Shown: positions 27,723 through 36,463, counted from the first letter of the stretch. The stretch is DNA of 64,000 nt from an uncultured Clostridium sp. (GCA_900552555.1 URZW01000001.1:186001-250000); one strand, 5' to 3'. The notes: generated by a model not told the origin, from the sequence alone. Made by a program: numbers and translations.

Positions 27723-29549
27723 TTATTTTTCTTTCTTAAAATATTCAATTTCATATTTATCCAATAAATCCATAGATATTTTTCCTTGTTTCAATGCTTC
27801 TTCTGCTGTCATTATATCTCCATTCTTAAAATACACTTGGACAACTTGTGTTTTTTGAGTTGGATAATAATACTCATATTTTTCATCTTCAAAAAATTTA
27901 TATTCTCCCCCTTGTAAATATTTGCTATAATATTTTTCTCTATCTGCTAAAGTTGTACTATCAAATATTTTTGGTCCATCTGTTTCTTCTATCTTTTCTA
28001 AAATATCATTGTTATCTACTTTTAATGCAAAATATGGTTTATCAGAATTTGCCTCTTTCATAAATATTATAAAAGTATCTTGAAAATAACAATATTTTGT
28101 ATCTTGTCCTATTCCCATATATTCTGTAACCATTGTTGCTTTACTAGATAAATTACATCCTTTTTCATTTAAATTAAAATTAACATTTTGGATAACATCA
28201 TATATGTATAACCCTTTTGAATTTTTTATCTTTTTGTCATATAATTGGTTGTAATTAATCATTCCATTTACCTTTACATATGGAACTCTTAATTCGTCAT
28301 CTTCTGAAAATTCTGTACGACCTTTATAGTTTTTTGTTTTTGCTTTTATGTCTTCATAATATTCGTCAAATGATTTTTTATCATCTGTTCTATAAAGTAT
28401 TATTTCATCTCCTTCTTTTGTTTTCAATTTTATAGCCATATCATCACTTAATAAACTACCATTATTTAATTTATTATAAAATAGAATTTCAACATTTTTA
28501 TTCATTTCTTCTGGACTCGCATTGTTTATTCCAAAATATTTAATAGCCTCATCACCATTTCCAAATGTCCATTTATAATCACTAAAATTGTCAAATGATT
28601 CTAAAAAGTTCAATTCTTTGTTAAGTGTAGCATCTATTTTGTATCCATTTGTAACTGTTCTTTCTACATTTATTTTATAATCATTTGGATTTAGCATTTC
28701 TTTTGAAAATGTACTTTCATTTAAATCATTTACAATTTGTGGCATTTCACCTTCTAATTCTATCTTATTTAATCCAATTTTTTCTTCTAGGTCTTTCCAT
28801 GCTAAATCTAGCGTTCCTACCCATAAATTATTTATTGTATTTTCATCTAGTGTACTTTGATATGATGGGTTCATTGTAATATTATGATTTGTATTATTTT
28901 TTATATACTTATTATATATAACTGTTGTAGCATAGACTATTCCTGATAATGCGATTGTTGTGCATATAATTATTACAAAAATTTTCAAAACTTTATTCAT
29001 TTCATTAAATCCTTTCTTTAGCAGGATTTTTCTTAATTGTTTTTTACCTCTATGTATTAAATTCTTTGTGTTTTGTAGAGTTTCTCCTAATATTTTAGAT
29101 GTTTCTTCATAAGATAGACCTTCAATATTTACGAGATAAATTGCATTTTTATATCTTTCATCTAACAATTCTATTGATTCTAATAGTTCTTTTTTACTTT
29201 CCTCTGCTGTAATAATATCTAATACGTCTTTTTCAATTTGTTCATTATCATTTGCAAGATATTTTTCTGTTATTTCATTTCTTCTTTTTTCTACATTTAT
29301 ATAATTTAGTGCTTTGCTTCTTGCAACAAGATATATATAGTATTTAAAAGAACTATTTTCTCTTATTTGGTGTTGTATAACATATATAAACGTTTCTTGA
29401 GCTATGTCTTCTGCTTTTTGATAGTCTTTTACTATGTTATAAATAAAATATTCAATTTTATTTTTGTATTTGTTATAAAGAATTTCAAATGCTTCTTTTT
29501 CTCCATTCAAATAATCATTGTACAATTTTTTATCTAAATCTTTCTCCAT
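27723..29549 (-). CDS. ECF sigma factor fused to a membrane-anchored outer domain
   Basis: 608 residues in one frame. Residues 1-180 are a complete ECF sigma factor (EDIAQETFIYVIQ in region 2, LSYEETSKILGETLQNTK in region 4). From residue 184 follows what looks like a separate membrane protein: MNKVLKIFVIIICTTIALSG, then about 400 outer residues without a family I recognise. An internal AAAGGA lies nine bases before the ATG at 29000, so the second part may also be made alone. It looks like a fusion of a sigma gene with its membrane partner. Confidence 0.8.
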   Translation of the reverse strand: MEKDLDKKLYNDYLNGEKEAFEILYNKYKNKIEYFIYNIVKDYQKAEDIAQETFIYVIQHQIRENSSFKYYIYLVARSKALNYINVEKRRNEITEKYLANDNEQIEKDVLDIITAEESKKELLESIELLDERYKNAIYLVNIEGLSYEETSKILGETLQNTKNLIHRGKKQLRKILLKKGFNEMNKVLKIFVIIICTTIALSGIVYATTVIYNKYIKNNTNHNITMNPSYQSTLDENTINNLWVGTLDLAWKDLEEKIGLNKIELEGEMPQIVNDLNESTFSKEMLNPNDYKINVERTVTNGYKIDATLNKELNFLESFDNFSDYKWTFGNGDEAIKYFGINNASPEEMNKNVEILFYNKLNNGSLLSDDMAIKLKTKEGDEIILYRTDDKKSFDEYYEDIKAKTKNYKGRTEFSEDDELRVPYVKVNGMINYNQLYDKKIKNSKGLYIYDVIQNVNFNLNEKGCNLSSKATMVTEYMGIGQDTKYCYFQDTFIIFMKEANSDKPYFALKVDNNDILEKIEETDGPKIFDSTTLADREKYYSKYLQGGEYKFFEDEKYEYYYPTQKTQVVQVYFKNGDIMTAEEALKQGKISMDLLDKYEIEYFKKEK

Positions 29550-29564
29550 TTTTTACCTGCTTTC

Positions 29565-29599
29565 ATATATATATAACAGTAACATTAAAAAAAGTTTCA
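29565..29599 (-). promoter_or_regulatory. candidate ECF-type promoter of the sigma fusion
   Basis: TGAAACTTTTTTTA (29586-29599, minus strand), the same word as upstream of the 27015 sigma gene, about 45 bases before the start. Confidence 0.4.
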
Positions 29600-29643
29600 T
29601 ATATAATAGTATAAAAGCAAGTGGATATTAATCCATTGCTTAT

Positions 29644-30315
29644 TTAATCATTTGTAACATCCCCATTACCACTGACAGGAATTGTTTCTCCCAAATAAGT
29701 TGGTTCTGGCTTAAATATACATTTTATTAAATCTTTATCTCTTGCCAATATTTCTCTTATTTCTCTATATGTTGCTCCTACATATTGTCTTGGATCTGCT
29801 CCAACTCCATATGCTTCTAAATCTAGTTGTTTTGCAATATATAATGCTCTATACAAATGATATTTTTGAGTTACTATAACAATTCTTTTCGCTTTAAAAA
29901 TTGCTTTTGCTCTATAAATACTTTCATAAGTTGAAAATCCTGCATGGTCCATAAAAATATCTTCTGATTTAACTCCTCTTTCAATAGCATAGTTTTTCAT
30001 TATATTTACTTCATCATATTCTGCTCTACCATGGTCTCCACTCATTATTATTTTATTTGATACATTATTTTTATATAAATTTATTCCTTCTAATAATCTA
30101 TCTTTTAGCATAGGACTAGGTTCATTATTCCATATTCCAGCACCTAAAACTATTATACAATCTATGTTTGATAATTTTGTATAATCTGTTTCTTTCACAA
30201 TTTGTTTATTGGTAGATATTTTTACATATAAATTTATACCTATAATAATTGTTACCATTATAATAACTGCAATTGTTCCATATTTTAATACTTTTTTCAT
30301 ATATCTTTTCTCCAT
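29644..30315 (-). CDS. SanA/YdcF-like DUF218 membrane protein
   Basis: 223 residues with one N-terminal membrane segment (about 11-31) and a DUF218 domain: IIVLGAGIWNNEPSPMLKDR, MSGDHGRAEYDE, and TQKYHLYRALYIAKQL. Proteins of this group are linked to envelope barrier function (vancomycin exclusion at high temperature in Enterobacteria). The ending GETIPVSGNGDVTND is typical of the Firmicutes branch. Confidence 0.88.
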   Translation of the reverse strand: MEKRYMKKVLKYGTIAVIIMVTIIIGINLYVKISTNKQIVKETDYTKLSNIDCIIVLGAGIWNNEPSPMLKDRLLEGINLYKNNVSNKIIMSGDHGRAEYDEVNIMKNYAIERGVKSEDIFMDHAGFSTYESIYRAKAIFKAKRIVIVTQKYHLYRALYIAKQLDLEAYGVGADPRQYVGATYREIREILARDKDLIKCIFKPEPTYLGETIPVSGNGDVTND

Positions 30316-30332
30316 ATTTTTTTATTTTGTAC

Positions 30333-30536
30333 CTAGTTCATTAGAAAATCAAATATGTTCATTGCTGCACTTGTTCCTGTTTTGTATAATTCCGTGTATC
30401 CGCATTTGGTACAACTAATTGTTATAAACTTCTTATTTTGAACATCAAAAATTTTCGCAAAATTTCCTCCAGTTGCCTGAAATTGTTCCTTTTCATATTC
30501 TTCATTTCCACATTTTGGACATTTCCATTTTTCCAT
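30333..30536 (-). CDS. small zinc-ribbon protein (COG3478-like)
   Basis: 67 residues with two Cys pairs, CPKCGNEEYEKEQFQATGG and ISCTKCGYTELY, forming a zinc ribbon. It matches the small nucleic-acid-binding zinc-ribbon proteins of Firmicutes. It lies just upstream of the SanA-like gene and is likely co-transcribed. Confidence 0.85.
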   Translation of the reverse strand: MEKWKCPKCGNEEYEKEQFQATGGNFAKIFDVQNKKFITISCTKCGYTELYKTGTSAAMNIFDFLMN

Positions 30537-30730
30537 TATATCATTACCTCCAATTACAATATTTTCTCACAAAGTTGTATGATTGTTTTTTATATTCTAA
30601 CACAAAAAATATTTTCAAACAACATATTTATACTTTTTATCTAATAACTCTAATCTTTTAAATATAAATTTACATCTTTTAGTTTTTAAATTTTATATAA
30701 ATATTTTTTATTGTATCATACTCTATTATC

Positions 30731-30795
30731 AAAAAAGAAGTCCAAACTGAACTATACCCCCTAAAAAATAGAGTTCATACTGGACTTCTTTTTAT
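30731..30795 (-). terminator. intrinsic terminator of the second ECF operon
   Basis: AAAAAGAAGTCCA and TGGACTTCTTTTT form the outer stem, with an inner GAACT/AGTTC pairing. It overlaps the end of the gene at 30792. Confidence 0.85.
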
Positions 30796-31949
30796 TTTTC
30801 TATAAGATTATATTGACTTTCAATTAATTGTGCTACTTGTTCAGTTGAGCCACTCCAGCTATTTCCACCAATAATTTCTCCTGTTGTTGCATCAACATAA
30901 TAAACATATCTTTCTTGATAATACTCATTATAATAATCATAATAAATTTTTACTTCCCAAACTTTTCTGACACGATTATCAACTTTGTAAAATTCTGCGT
31001 TATCTTTTATTTTATATGTTCCATTTTCATCACATTCATAATTAATTGTTCCTTTATTATAATTTTCTATATCTTTTTCTCTATATACAACATCTGCATT
31101 CATTTTATCGATACCAATTTGTGCTTCGGTAGTTGCTATATTATGTCTTGTTTCAATTTTTTTATCTCTTTCTGTTGCAATTCTTATTGCTTCCTCTTTT
31201 GTAATAATTTGTTCATTATTTTCATATTTTGAGTTTTCTATATTTAGACTATATAATCCATTAATTGTTGGTATCCATCCGATTGATATTTTTTCATGCA
31301 TATTATATAACTCACCATACTTTTTATAAAAATCTGCATACCAAATATATGAAGCCTTATCATTTTCCATATTTCTATGAAGTGATACTAATTCGTATTC
31401 ATTATTATTATTTTCCGGATTATATTTTGCTAATAATTCTTTTGCCGTCTTTCTTGCTTCTTCTCTTGTAATTCCATAGTTATATGGAATTGTATAATTA
31501 TATGATGGAATATTTAAACTTTCAAAATTCCCTTTACTATCTATAATCATTGATCCTTTTGTAAATTCTATATTCCATGTAATATCGTTTTCTTGCCAAC
31601 TTTTATTTAGTCTTAATCCATTTATTTCATCATCTAATCCTATTTTTCGTAAATATTCTTCTGCTTTTTTTCTGGCATCTTCCTCACTAATTGCATTTTC
31701 TTTATCTTTTTCAGTAATTTCATTAGATACTTTATATGTTTCAGGTTGTTTCCATATTTTATCATAAATAGCAGTTCCTGTTGCATATACTATTCCTGTT
31801 CCTATTCCTAATGTTATAATCGCTGCTGCAACATATTTTGAAATTTTATTTATTTTCGGCATTTCTTTTTTCTCCTTTGCAAATTCAGATACAGCTATTT
31901 TTATTTGTGATTTTTTTATAATGTTTTCTATTATTTTATCTTCTTTCAT
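30792..31949 (-). CDS. membrane protein with YcdB/PepSY-like repeats, probable anti-sigma partner
   Basis: About 385 residues: cytoplasmic N-terminus, membrane segment (about 38-60), then repeated units of the type EEDARKKAEEYLRKIGL, TREEARKTAKELLAKY and TKEEAIRIATERDKK, ending with a PepSY-like YYVDATTGEIIGG. It overlaps the end of the sigma gene. It is paralogous to 59621-60751 (shared YATGTAIYDKIWKQPE-type junction). The second ATG (31949) has the better-spaced AAAGGGGG. Confidence 0.8.
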   Translation of the reverse strand: MKEDKIIENIIKKSQIKIAVSEFAKEKKEMPKINKISKYVAAAIITLGIGTGIVYATGTAIYDKIWKQPETYKVSNEITEKDKENAISEEDARKKAEEYLRKIGLDDEINGLRLNKSWQENDITWNIEFTKGSMIIDSKGNFESLNIPSYNYTIPYNYGITREEARKTAKELLAKYNPENNNNEYELVSLHRNMENDKASYIWYADFYKKYGELYNMHEKISIGWIPTINGLYSLNIENSKYENNEQIITKEEAIRIATERDKKIETRHNIATTEAQIGIDKMNADVVYREKDIENYNKGTINYECDENGTYKIKDNAEFYKVDNRVRKVWEVKIYYDYYNEYYQERYVYYVDATTGEIIGGNSWSGSTEQVAQLIESQYNLIEK

Positions 31950-32494
31950 AACCATACCCCCTTTTTTCTAATTCATTCTTTAATTTTTTTCGTATTCTTG
32001 ATAATCTTGATTTCACTTTAATTTGTGATAATTTTAATAAACTTGATATATCTTTTATTGATTTTGATTGGTAATAATAATATGTAAAAATATTTTTATC
32101 TTCTTCTTTCATTTTTGTTAGTTCGTTAGTTAATATATTTATTTTTTCGTTTTCTTCTATTTTAATATGTATATCATTATTTTTTTCATATAAAAAGTTT
32201 TCATATTCTTCAATGTTTTCATTATAATTTTTAAAATTATTTTTTCTTTTTAATATCAATTTTTTTGTTATTCCTGCTATATATGGAGCAATTTCTTTGT
32301 TAATGTCTAGTTTTTCTTTGTTTTTCCATATTACAAGAAATACATCTGATGCTATTTCTTCTATATCTTCATTATCAAATACATATCCACTATTTTTTAT
32401 TATCATAAATATATATCCGTGCGAAATCGTTCATTATTTTTTCCATATCAATGTTTCCATTAATAATATATTCTTTTATTTTTTTGTTTTTCAT
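31936..32494 (-). CDS. ECF sigma factor, +1 frame break at codon 26
   Basis: The zero frame from the ATG at 32494 reads MKNKKIKEYIINGNIDMEKI, MNDFA, then CGG at 32417-32419 and soon TAG. Skipping the C leads into the 156-codon frame (GYIFMIIKNSGY...), which carries region 2 (DIEEIASDVFLVIWKNKEKL) and region 4 (KSIKDISSLLKLSQIKVKS). The joined 185-residue protein aligns along its whole length with the intact paralog at 60754-61290, whose matching segment is DFTPYI. Without the shift the protein would lack most of region 1/2. Confidence 0.85.
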
Positions 32495-32545
32495 TTTGCT
32501 TTAGAGCTCCTTTTTAGATATCTATTTATATATTACCATTTTTTT

Positions 32546-32558
32546 GAAAAAGGTAACA
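32546..32558 (-). promoter_or_regulatory. candidate ECF promoter element TGTTACCTTTTTC
   Basis: It lies about 55 bases upstream of the sigma start and resembles TGTAACCTTTCAC before the paralogous sigma gene at 61.3 kb. Shared words before paralogous sigma genes suggest self-regulation. Confidence 0.4.
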
Positions 32559-32579
32559 TTTTTTATTAAATTTTTTATA

Positions 32580-32606
32580 AAATAAAAAAGAGCCTTTGAG
32601 GCTCAA
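32580..32606 (-). terminator. intrinsic terminator of the small membrane protein gene
   Basis: GAGCC-TCAAA-GGCTC stem followed by TTTTTTATTTT on the minus strand. Confidence 0.8.
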
Positions 32607-32662
32607 TATCAAAAAAATATCTATATAATAAATAAAAATTTATTTATATTTGTTATTCATCA

Positions 32663-32890
32663 TTATTTTCCTTCTTCTGAAAATAAGAAATTACCATCTA
32701 AATTATTATCATTATTTTTTAATTCATCTAATTCTTTATATAAATTAGAAGTTACTTCACATTGATTCAAGAAGTCATTTAAATTTTTCTTTGCTTTGAC
32801 TCTCATGTCAAAGTATAAAATAGACATTATTATTAAAGCAATAATCAATACAATTATTATTCCTTCAAAAACTTTATTTGATTTATTCAT
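32663..32890 (-). CDS. small single-pass membrane protein
   Basis: 75 residues from the ATG at 32890 (GGGAG nine bases before the upstream ATG makes the later start better spaced). One membrane segment (about 8-28), then a charged tail with coiled-coil character. Family not recognised. It has its own terminator. Confidence 0.6.
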   Translation of the reverse strand: MNKSNKVFEGIIIVLIIALIIMSILYFDMRVKAKKNLNDFLNQCEVTSNLYKELDELKNNDNNLDGNFLFSEEGK

Positions 32891-32998
32891 AATTAAAAAC
32901 ATCTCCCTTCTTTATTTTTTATAAATCGTTTTTAATATATCATTACTTAATAACATTTGCAAGATACCAAACATACAATTATAATCTACATTTCTATT

Positions 32999-33427
32999 TT
33001 ATTTAATAAATTCAATAAAATAATAATCAGTAAAATCCTTTACTTTTTTTAGTTCATCAAATTCTAATATAAAATTTCTTTCTGATTTAAATATACTATC
33101 TTCGCAATGAGTAATGTAACAAATAGGTGTACTACTATTTTCAATATGGCTTGAAAATGTTAAGTTTTGTTTTTTAAATTCCTGATTTAATTGCTCTATT
33201 GGCATTTTTGACTTCACAACCAAAACTACACGATATGTTGAATATTCTCCATTACCTCCCGAATCTCCTATTCCACTTTTTATTGTAACTTTTTCAATTC
33301 CTTCTGGTAATATAAAACTGGAAATTTCTTTTTCAAATTTTTTTAATCCTGTATTTGAATATAACCAATAACAAATAAATATTATTATAATTATAAATAA
33401 AATTGTTAATATAATCTTTTTTTTCAT
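32999..33427 (-). CDS. membrane-anchored hypothetical protein
   Basis: About 142 residues: a very hydrophobic N-terminal anchor (MKKKIILTILFIIIIIFICY), then an outer domain with IKSGIGDSGGNGEYSTYRVV and a C-terminal FTDYYFIEFIK. No lipobox. Family not recognised. GGAAAATG upstream supports the start at 33427. Confidence 0.6.
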   Translation of the reverse strand: MKKKIILTILFIIIIIFICYWLYSNTGLKKFEKEISSFILPEGIEKVTIKSGIGDSGGNGEYSTYRVVLVVKSKMPIEQLNQEFKKQNLTFSSHIENSSTPICYITHCEDSIFKSERNFILEFDELKKVKDFTDYYFIEFIK

Positions 33428-33475
33428 AAAATACATTTTCCTTCTAAAATACTATTTTTTAATAATTTACTAATT

Positions 33476-33769
33476 TTAAAATTGTTTTTTCTTTCTTATA
33501 CCAACATATATAGTAAAAGCAATTGTTGCCAAACTTATAAATATAGAAATTTTAAATATATAATCATAAGTATTTCTTAATATGTCAGAATAATCTGGAT
33601 TTGTTTTCACATTAATATATAACTTATCATTAACGTTCATAATTAGAACAAACCATTTGTTATTTTTAATATGTTTCATTGTTACTGATTCAAAATCATT
33701 TGGAAATGGACAGTCTTTATATGTATCTTCTAATGTCAAACAATACTTTATTATTTCTTCTTTATTCAT
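33476..33769 (-). CDS. MmcQ/YjbR-like N-terminus joined to a membrane tail
   Basis: 97 residues. Residues 1-65 look like the start of an MmcQ/YjbR protein (EEIIKYCLTLEDTYKDCPFP, NKWFVLIMNVNDKLYINVKT). The second half of that fold is missing; instead the frame runs into a hydrophobic tail (FKISIFISLATIAFTIYVGI) and ends. It is probably a chimeric remnant of two genes. Confidence 0.5.
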   Translation of the reverse strand: MNKEEIIKYCLTLEDTYKDCPFPNDFESVTMKHIKNNKWFVLIMNVNDKLYINVKTNPDYSDILRNTYDYIFKISIFISLATIAFTIYVGIRKKKQF

Positions 33770-33779
33770 ATCTATATCC

Positions 33780-33956
33780 TTATAATATATTACTAAATTT
33801 TTGGTTGTATTTATTTATATACTTGGTACTTTGGCTCATAATAAAATCTGTTACTCTCATTTTTAAGCTTTCTACTTCTTCATTTGTATAATTTTTATCT
33901 TCTATATTAATTCCTGCTTCATTAAATAATTCTTTGTCTTTATTTGAATATTTCAT
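33780..33956 (-). CDS. small hypothetical protein (58 residues)
   Basis: It starts MKYSNKDKELFNEAG behind GAGGACTAAAA, and contains NYTNEEVESLKMRVTDFIM. It is hydrophilic and mostly helical. The family is not named by me, but the ribosome site and the tight spacing to both neighbours (10 bases to the YjbR-like gene, 19 to the MBL gene) make it a credible gene. Confidence 0.55.
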   Translation of the reverse strand: MKYSNKDKELFNEAGINIEDKNYTNEEVESLKMRVTDFIMSQSTKYINKYNQKFSNIL

Positions 33957-33975
33957 TTTTAGTCCTCTTTCTTTT

Positions 33976-34608
33976 TTATTTCATTAAAATTATACCTTTT
34001 GTTGTTGGATATAATAGTTTTATAAAATCAGTTGCATCTTGCTTTGTTCCAACAACATTTCCATAATGAATTGGAACAGCAATTTTAGGTTTTATAATAT
34101 TAATCAATTGTGCTGCCTCACTAAAATTCATTGTATATGTACCACCTACTGGTACAAATGCAACATCACATTTTATTTTTTTATTTTCTTCAGTAATGTC
34201 TGTATCTCCAGCAATATAGTATCTAACACCATCTATTTCAATAACATATCCTAGCCAATTGTTTTCTTTTGGATGAAATGGCTTATCTATATTATAAGAA
34301 TGAATTGCTTCAACTTTTATTCCATCTATATTCTCAGCATCTCCTGGATCAAGTGTAATGATATTTTCATCATTTATTCCTTTTTTAATTAATTTATTTA
34401 ACAAATTCTCAGGTACTATAAATATAGTATTATTTTTTCTTACTTTGTCTATATCTTCTTCAGAATAATGGTCGTAATGATCATGTGTTATAAAAATCAT
34501 ATCTGCATCATTGTAATTTTTTTCTATATGATATGGGTCTATATAAATCATTTTTTCTTTATTCATTCTAATACAACTATGATATAAAACTTCTATGTCT
34601 TCTAGCAT
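33976..34608 (-). CDS. MBL-fold metal-dependent hydrolase
   Basis: 210 residues. Metal motif THDHYDHYSEEDI, then AIHSYN, GDTDITEE and the C-terminal VPIHYGNV: the UlaG-like/YtkL type of metallo-beta-lactamase fold. The substrate cannot be told; many act on phosphodiesters or lactones. It heads the small group 33476-34608. Confidence 0.88.
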   Translation of the reverse strand: MLEDIEVLYHSCIRMNKEKMIYIDPYHIEKNYNDADMIFITHDHYDHYSEEDIDKVRKNNTIFIVPENLLNKLIKKGINDENIITLDPGDAENIDGIKVEAIHSYNIDKPFHPKENNWLGYVIEIDGVRYYIAGDTDITEENKKIKCDVAFVPVGGTYTMNFSEAAQLINIIKPKIAVPIHYGNVVGTKQDATDFIKLLYPTTKGIILMK

Positions 34609-34824
34609 TTTAATATCCTCCTTGTTTTTTTAACATTATAGCATAAAACATTAATATCGCAAAATATATTTTTAAATTTTTTATTCTATAATTTTAATAA
34701 ATTCTAATGAAATTAATCTTTTTTAAACTTTTTTAAAAAATTTTATCTATTTTTGAAAAATATTCGTGTCTTTTTGCTCTTTTTCAGTCTTTTCAATACT
34801 TTGTGGTTTTTTAATCTATAATCT

Positions 34825-35088
34825 TCATAAGGTGTCTCCTTTTCTTTTTGCCATTTCGTTATAGATATTCTTAATATTATCTTTATTCTCTACTATTGAA
34901 TATAAAATACAGTCATTAATTAATCTTGTTCCCTTCAAAGAATATGTGAATCCTAATCTAAAAAGTATATCAATAATTTTATCTCCAGTATTCTTATTAG
35001 ATATTTTTTAAACCATATCTTCTAATACTTTTGCTATTTCTTCAACAGGTGTTAGTTTAGAAAAAAATCTTTCAAAATTCCTATACGC
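34825..35088 (-). pseudogene. remnant of a Spo0A C-terminal-domain-like gene
   Basis: An in-frame stretch without a start reads FERFFSKLTPVEEIAKVLED, a TAA, then KIIDILFRLGFTYSLKGTRL and INDCILYSIVENKDNIKNIY. The helix pattern (LGF...KGTRL...CI) resembles the DNA-binding Spo0A C-terminal domain. One nonsense codon and the missing start mark it as dead. It abuts the broken recombinase. Confidence 0.5.
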
Positions 35089-35089
35089 C

Positions 35090-35662
35090 TTACATTTTTA
35101 GTATTAATGCTATTTGATAGATACTTCTTATTTTATTTCCTTTTCCTATAATATGAATTGAATACATTTTAAAATCAACATCTCTTTCTAATTCTATTCC
35201 TAATAATTCCGAAACTCTTAATCCCCCAACATCAAGTAATATGAACATAGCATAGTCTCTTTTGCTTTCTTTTCCTGCTTTTAACCTAACTTTTCTTATT
35301 GTATTATTAGGTAACATATCCCTTGTAATATACGGTCTATCGATTTTATAAAAATCTCTTTTAACTATTATTTTTTTATCTTCTTTTCTAATTTCACTTT
35401 TAATTAAAAAATTTTCATAAATTGATAATGCTGCTGTTTTTCTATTAATTGTACTAAATTTAAAACTTTTATCATCTTTAATATGAATTTTAAATTCTGT
35501 ATAGTCAGCTCTTGAAAAATCGATAATGTCTTCATTAAATTTTTCTTTAAAATATTTAATAAATTGTTTTATATATCTTAGATATGCTTCAATGGTATTT
35601 CTTTCTCCAACGGTATCGTAATTTTTTTCCAAATATTTTTTAAAACTTTCCAATATTTCCAT
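35090..35662 (-). pseudogene. tyrosine recombinase, N-terminal two thirds
   Basis: 190 residues with the SAM-like core-binding domain (YLRYIKQFIKYFKEKF) and the start of the catalytic domain including the first catalytic Arg in VGGLRVSELLGIE and the strand IIGKGNKIRSI. The HxxR, H/W and Tyr parts are absent; the frame stops and runs into Spo0A-like debris. Upstream lie four copies of ATACTACATAA. Confidence 0.75.
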
Positions 35663-35681
35663 TCATTTTCTCACCTCTTAT

Positions 35682-35788
35682 TTATGTAGTATTTTTTTAT
35701 ATGTCTTTTTGTTATTTATGTAGTATTTTTTCTTTAAATTTTCAACTTTTCTTTTTTAAAATACTACATAAGTGTAATTATGTAGTAT
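35682..35788. promoter_or_regulatory. four copies of ATACTACATAA before the recombinase gene
   Basis: Copies at 35682-35692, 35716-35726, 35761-35771 (opposite direction) and 35778-35788. The last two form an inverted pair. The same word is in the ORF6N promoter spacer at 10554-10564. They are candidate regulator or recombinase binding sites. Confidence 0.6.
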
Positions 35789-35841
35789 TTTTTTTTTTGA
35801 TAAAAATTACTCTATACTTTTATATATAGAGTAATTTAAAG

Positions 35842-36198
35842 TTAAGTATCTTTTAAAAAAAACTCAATTTTCATTTCGGGATGTTTTTTTAAATAATTAA
35901 TTAGCGTGTCTATATAATTTTTATAATACGCACTTATTTTTTCAAATGTCTTTAGTTCTATTGATACCATTTTTTTAATTTTTTTATATCCTTCTTCTCC
36001 ATCTACTGCAATCTCATAAACTAAAATTTCTTCAATCATTAATCTAGCACTAACCTCTAACATATTTGGTTCTGAATTGAAATCTACTTTAATATTATTC
36101 CAAGCAAGTTTCATAAAACTTCCCATTCCTATTCTTGAAAATGCTTTTTCATATAGATTTTCTATTTTTTGGATTTTTATAATTTTTTTGAAATTCAT
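35842..36198 (-). CDS. hypothetical protein
   Basis: About 118 residues from the ATG at 36198 (GGAGGTGA upstream). Largely helical and charged; contains MGSFMKLAWNNIKVDFN and YYKNYIDTLINYLKKHP. No membrane segment. I do not recognise it. It lies next to the broken recombinase and may be part of the same former mobile element. Confidence 0.5.
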   Translation of the reverse strand: MNFKKIIKIQKIENLYEKAFSRIGMGSFMKLAWNNIKVDFNSEPNMLEVSARLMIEEILVYEIAVDGEEGYKKIKKMVSIELKTFEKISAYYKNYIDTLINYLKKHPEMKIEFFLKDT

Positions 36199-36287
36199 AT
36201 TTATCTTTTCACCTCCCACTTTATTTTAAAAAATAAGTATTCAAAAACAAAGTTGAGAAAAAATTTAAGAAAATTAGATGACTGAGA

Positions 36288-36419
36288 AGGCTTACTTCGG
36301 TAAGCAGTTTTGATTTAGCATGTAGCTTATATAGAAATATATAAGCTACAGTTTTTTATTATTAAAAATTGCCGGTTTTACTCGTAAATAGTGCAAAATT
36401 TACGAATAAAACCGGCAAT
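36288..36419. other. cluster of three hairpins in a gene-free stretch
   Basis: GCTTAC-TTCG-GTAAGC (36290-36305), then TGTAGCTTATATA/TATATAAGCTACA (about 36321-36350) followed by TTTTTT, a good plus-strand terminator shape, then a stem of 22 bp with one mismatch (36368-36389 with 36398-36419, GCCGGTTTTA core). No gene is visible in 36199-36463. Confidence 0.7.
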
Positions 36420-36463
36420 CCACTTATAAATAATTAACTATATCTCTCAAGCAAGAAAGCTTA

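Noticed and set aside
27723..29549. Serpin- or protease-like identity for the outer domain of the sigma fusion
   Set aside because: Resemblance was vague; no catalytic or family-defining motif could be pointed to.
35682..35788. CRISPR array from the repeated ATACTACATAA words
   Set aside because: The repeats are only 11 bases, irregularly spaced and partly inverted; no spacers or cas genes.
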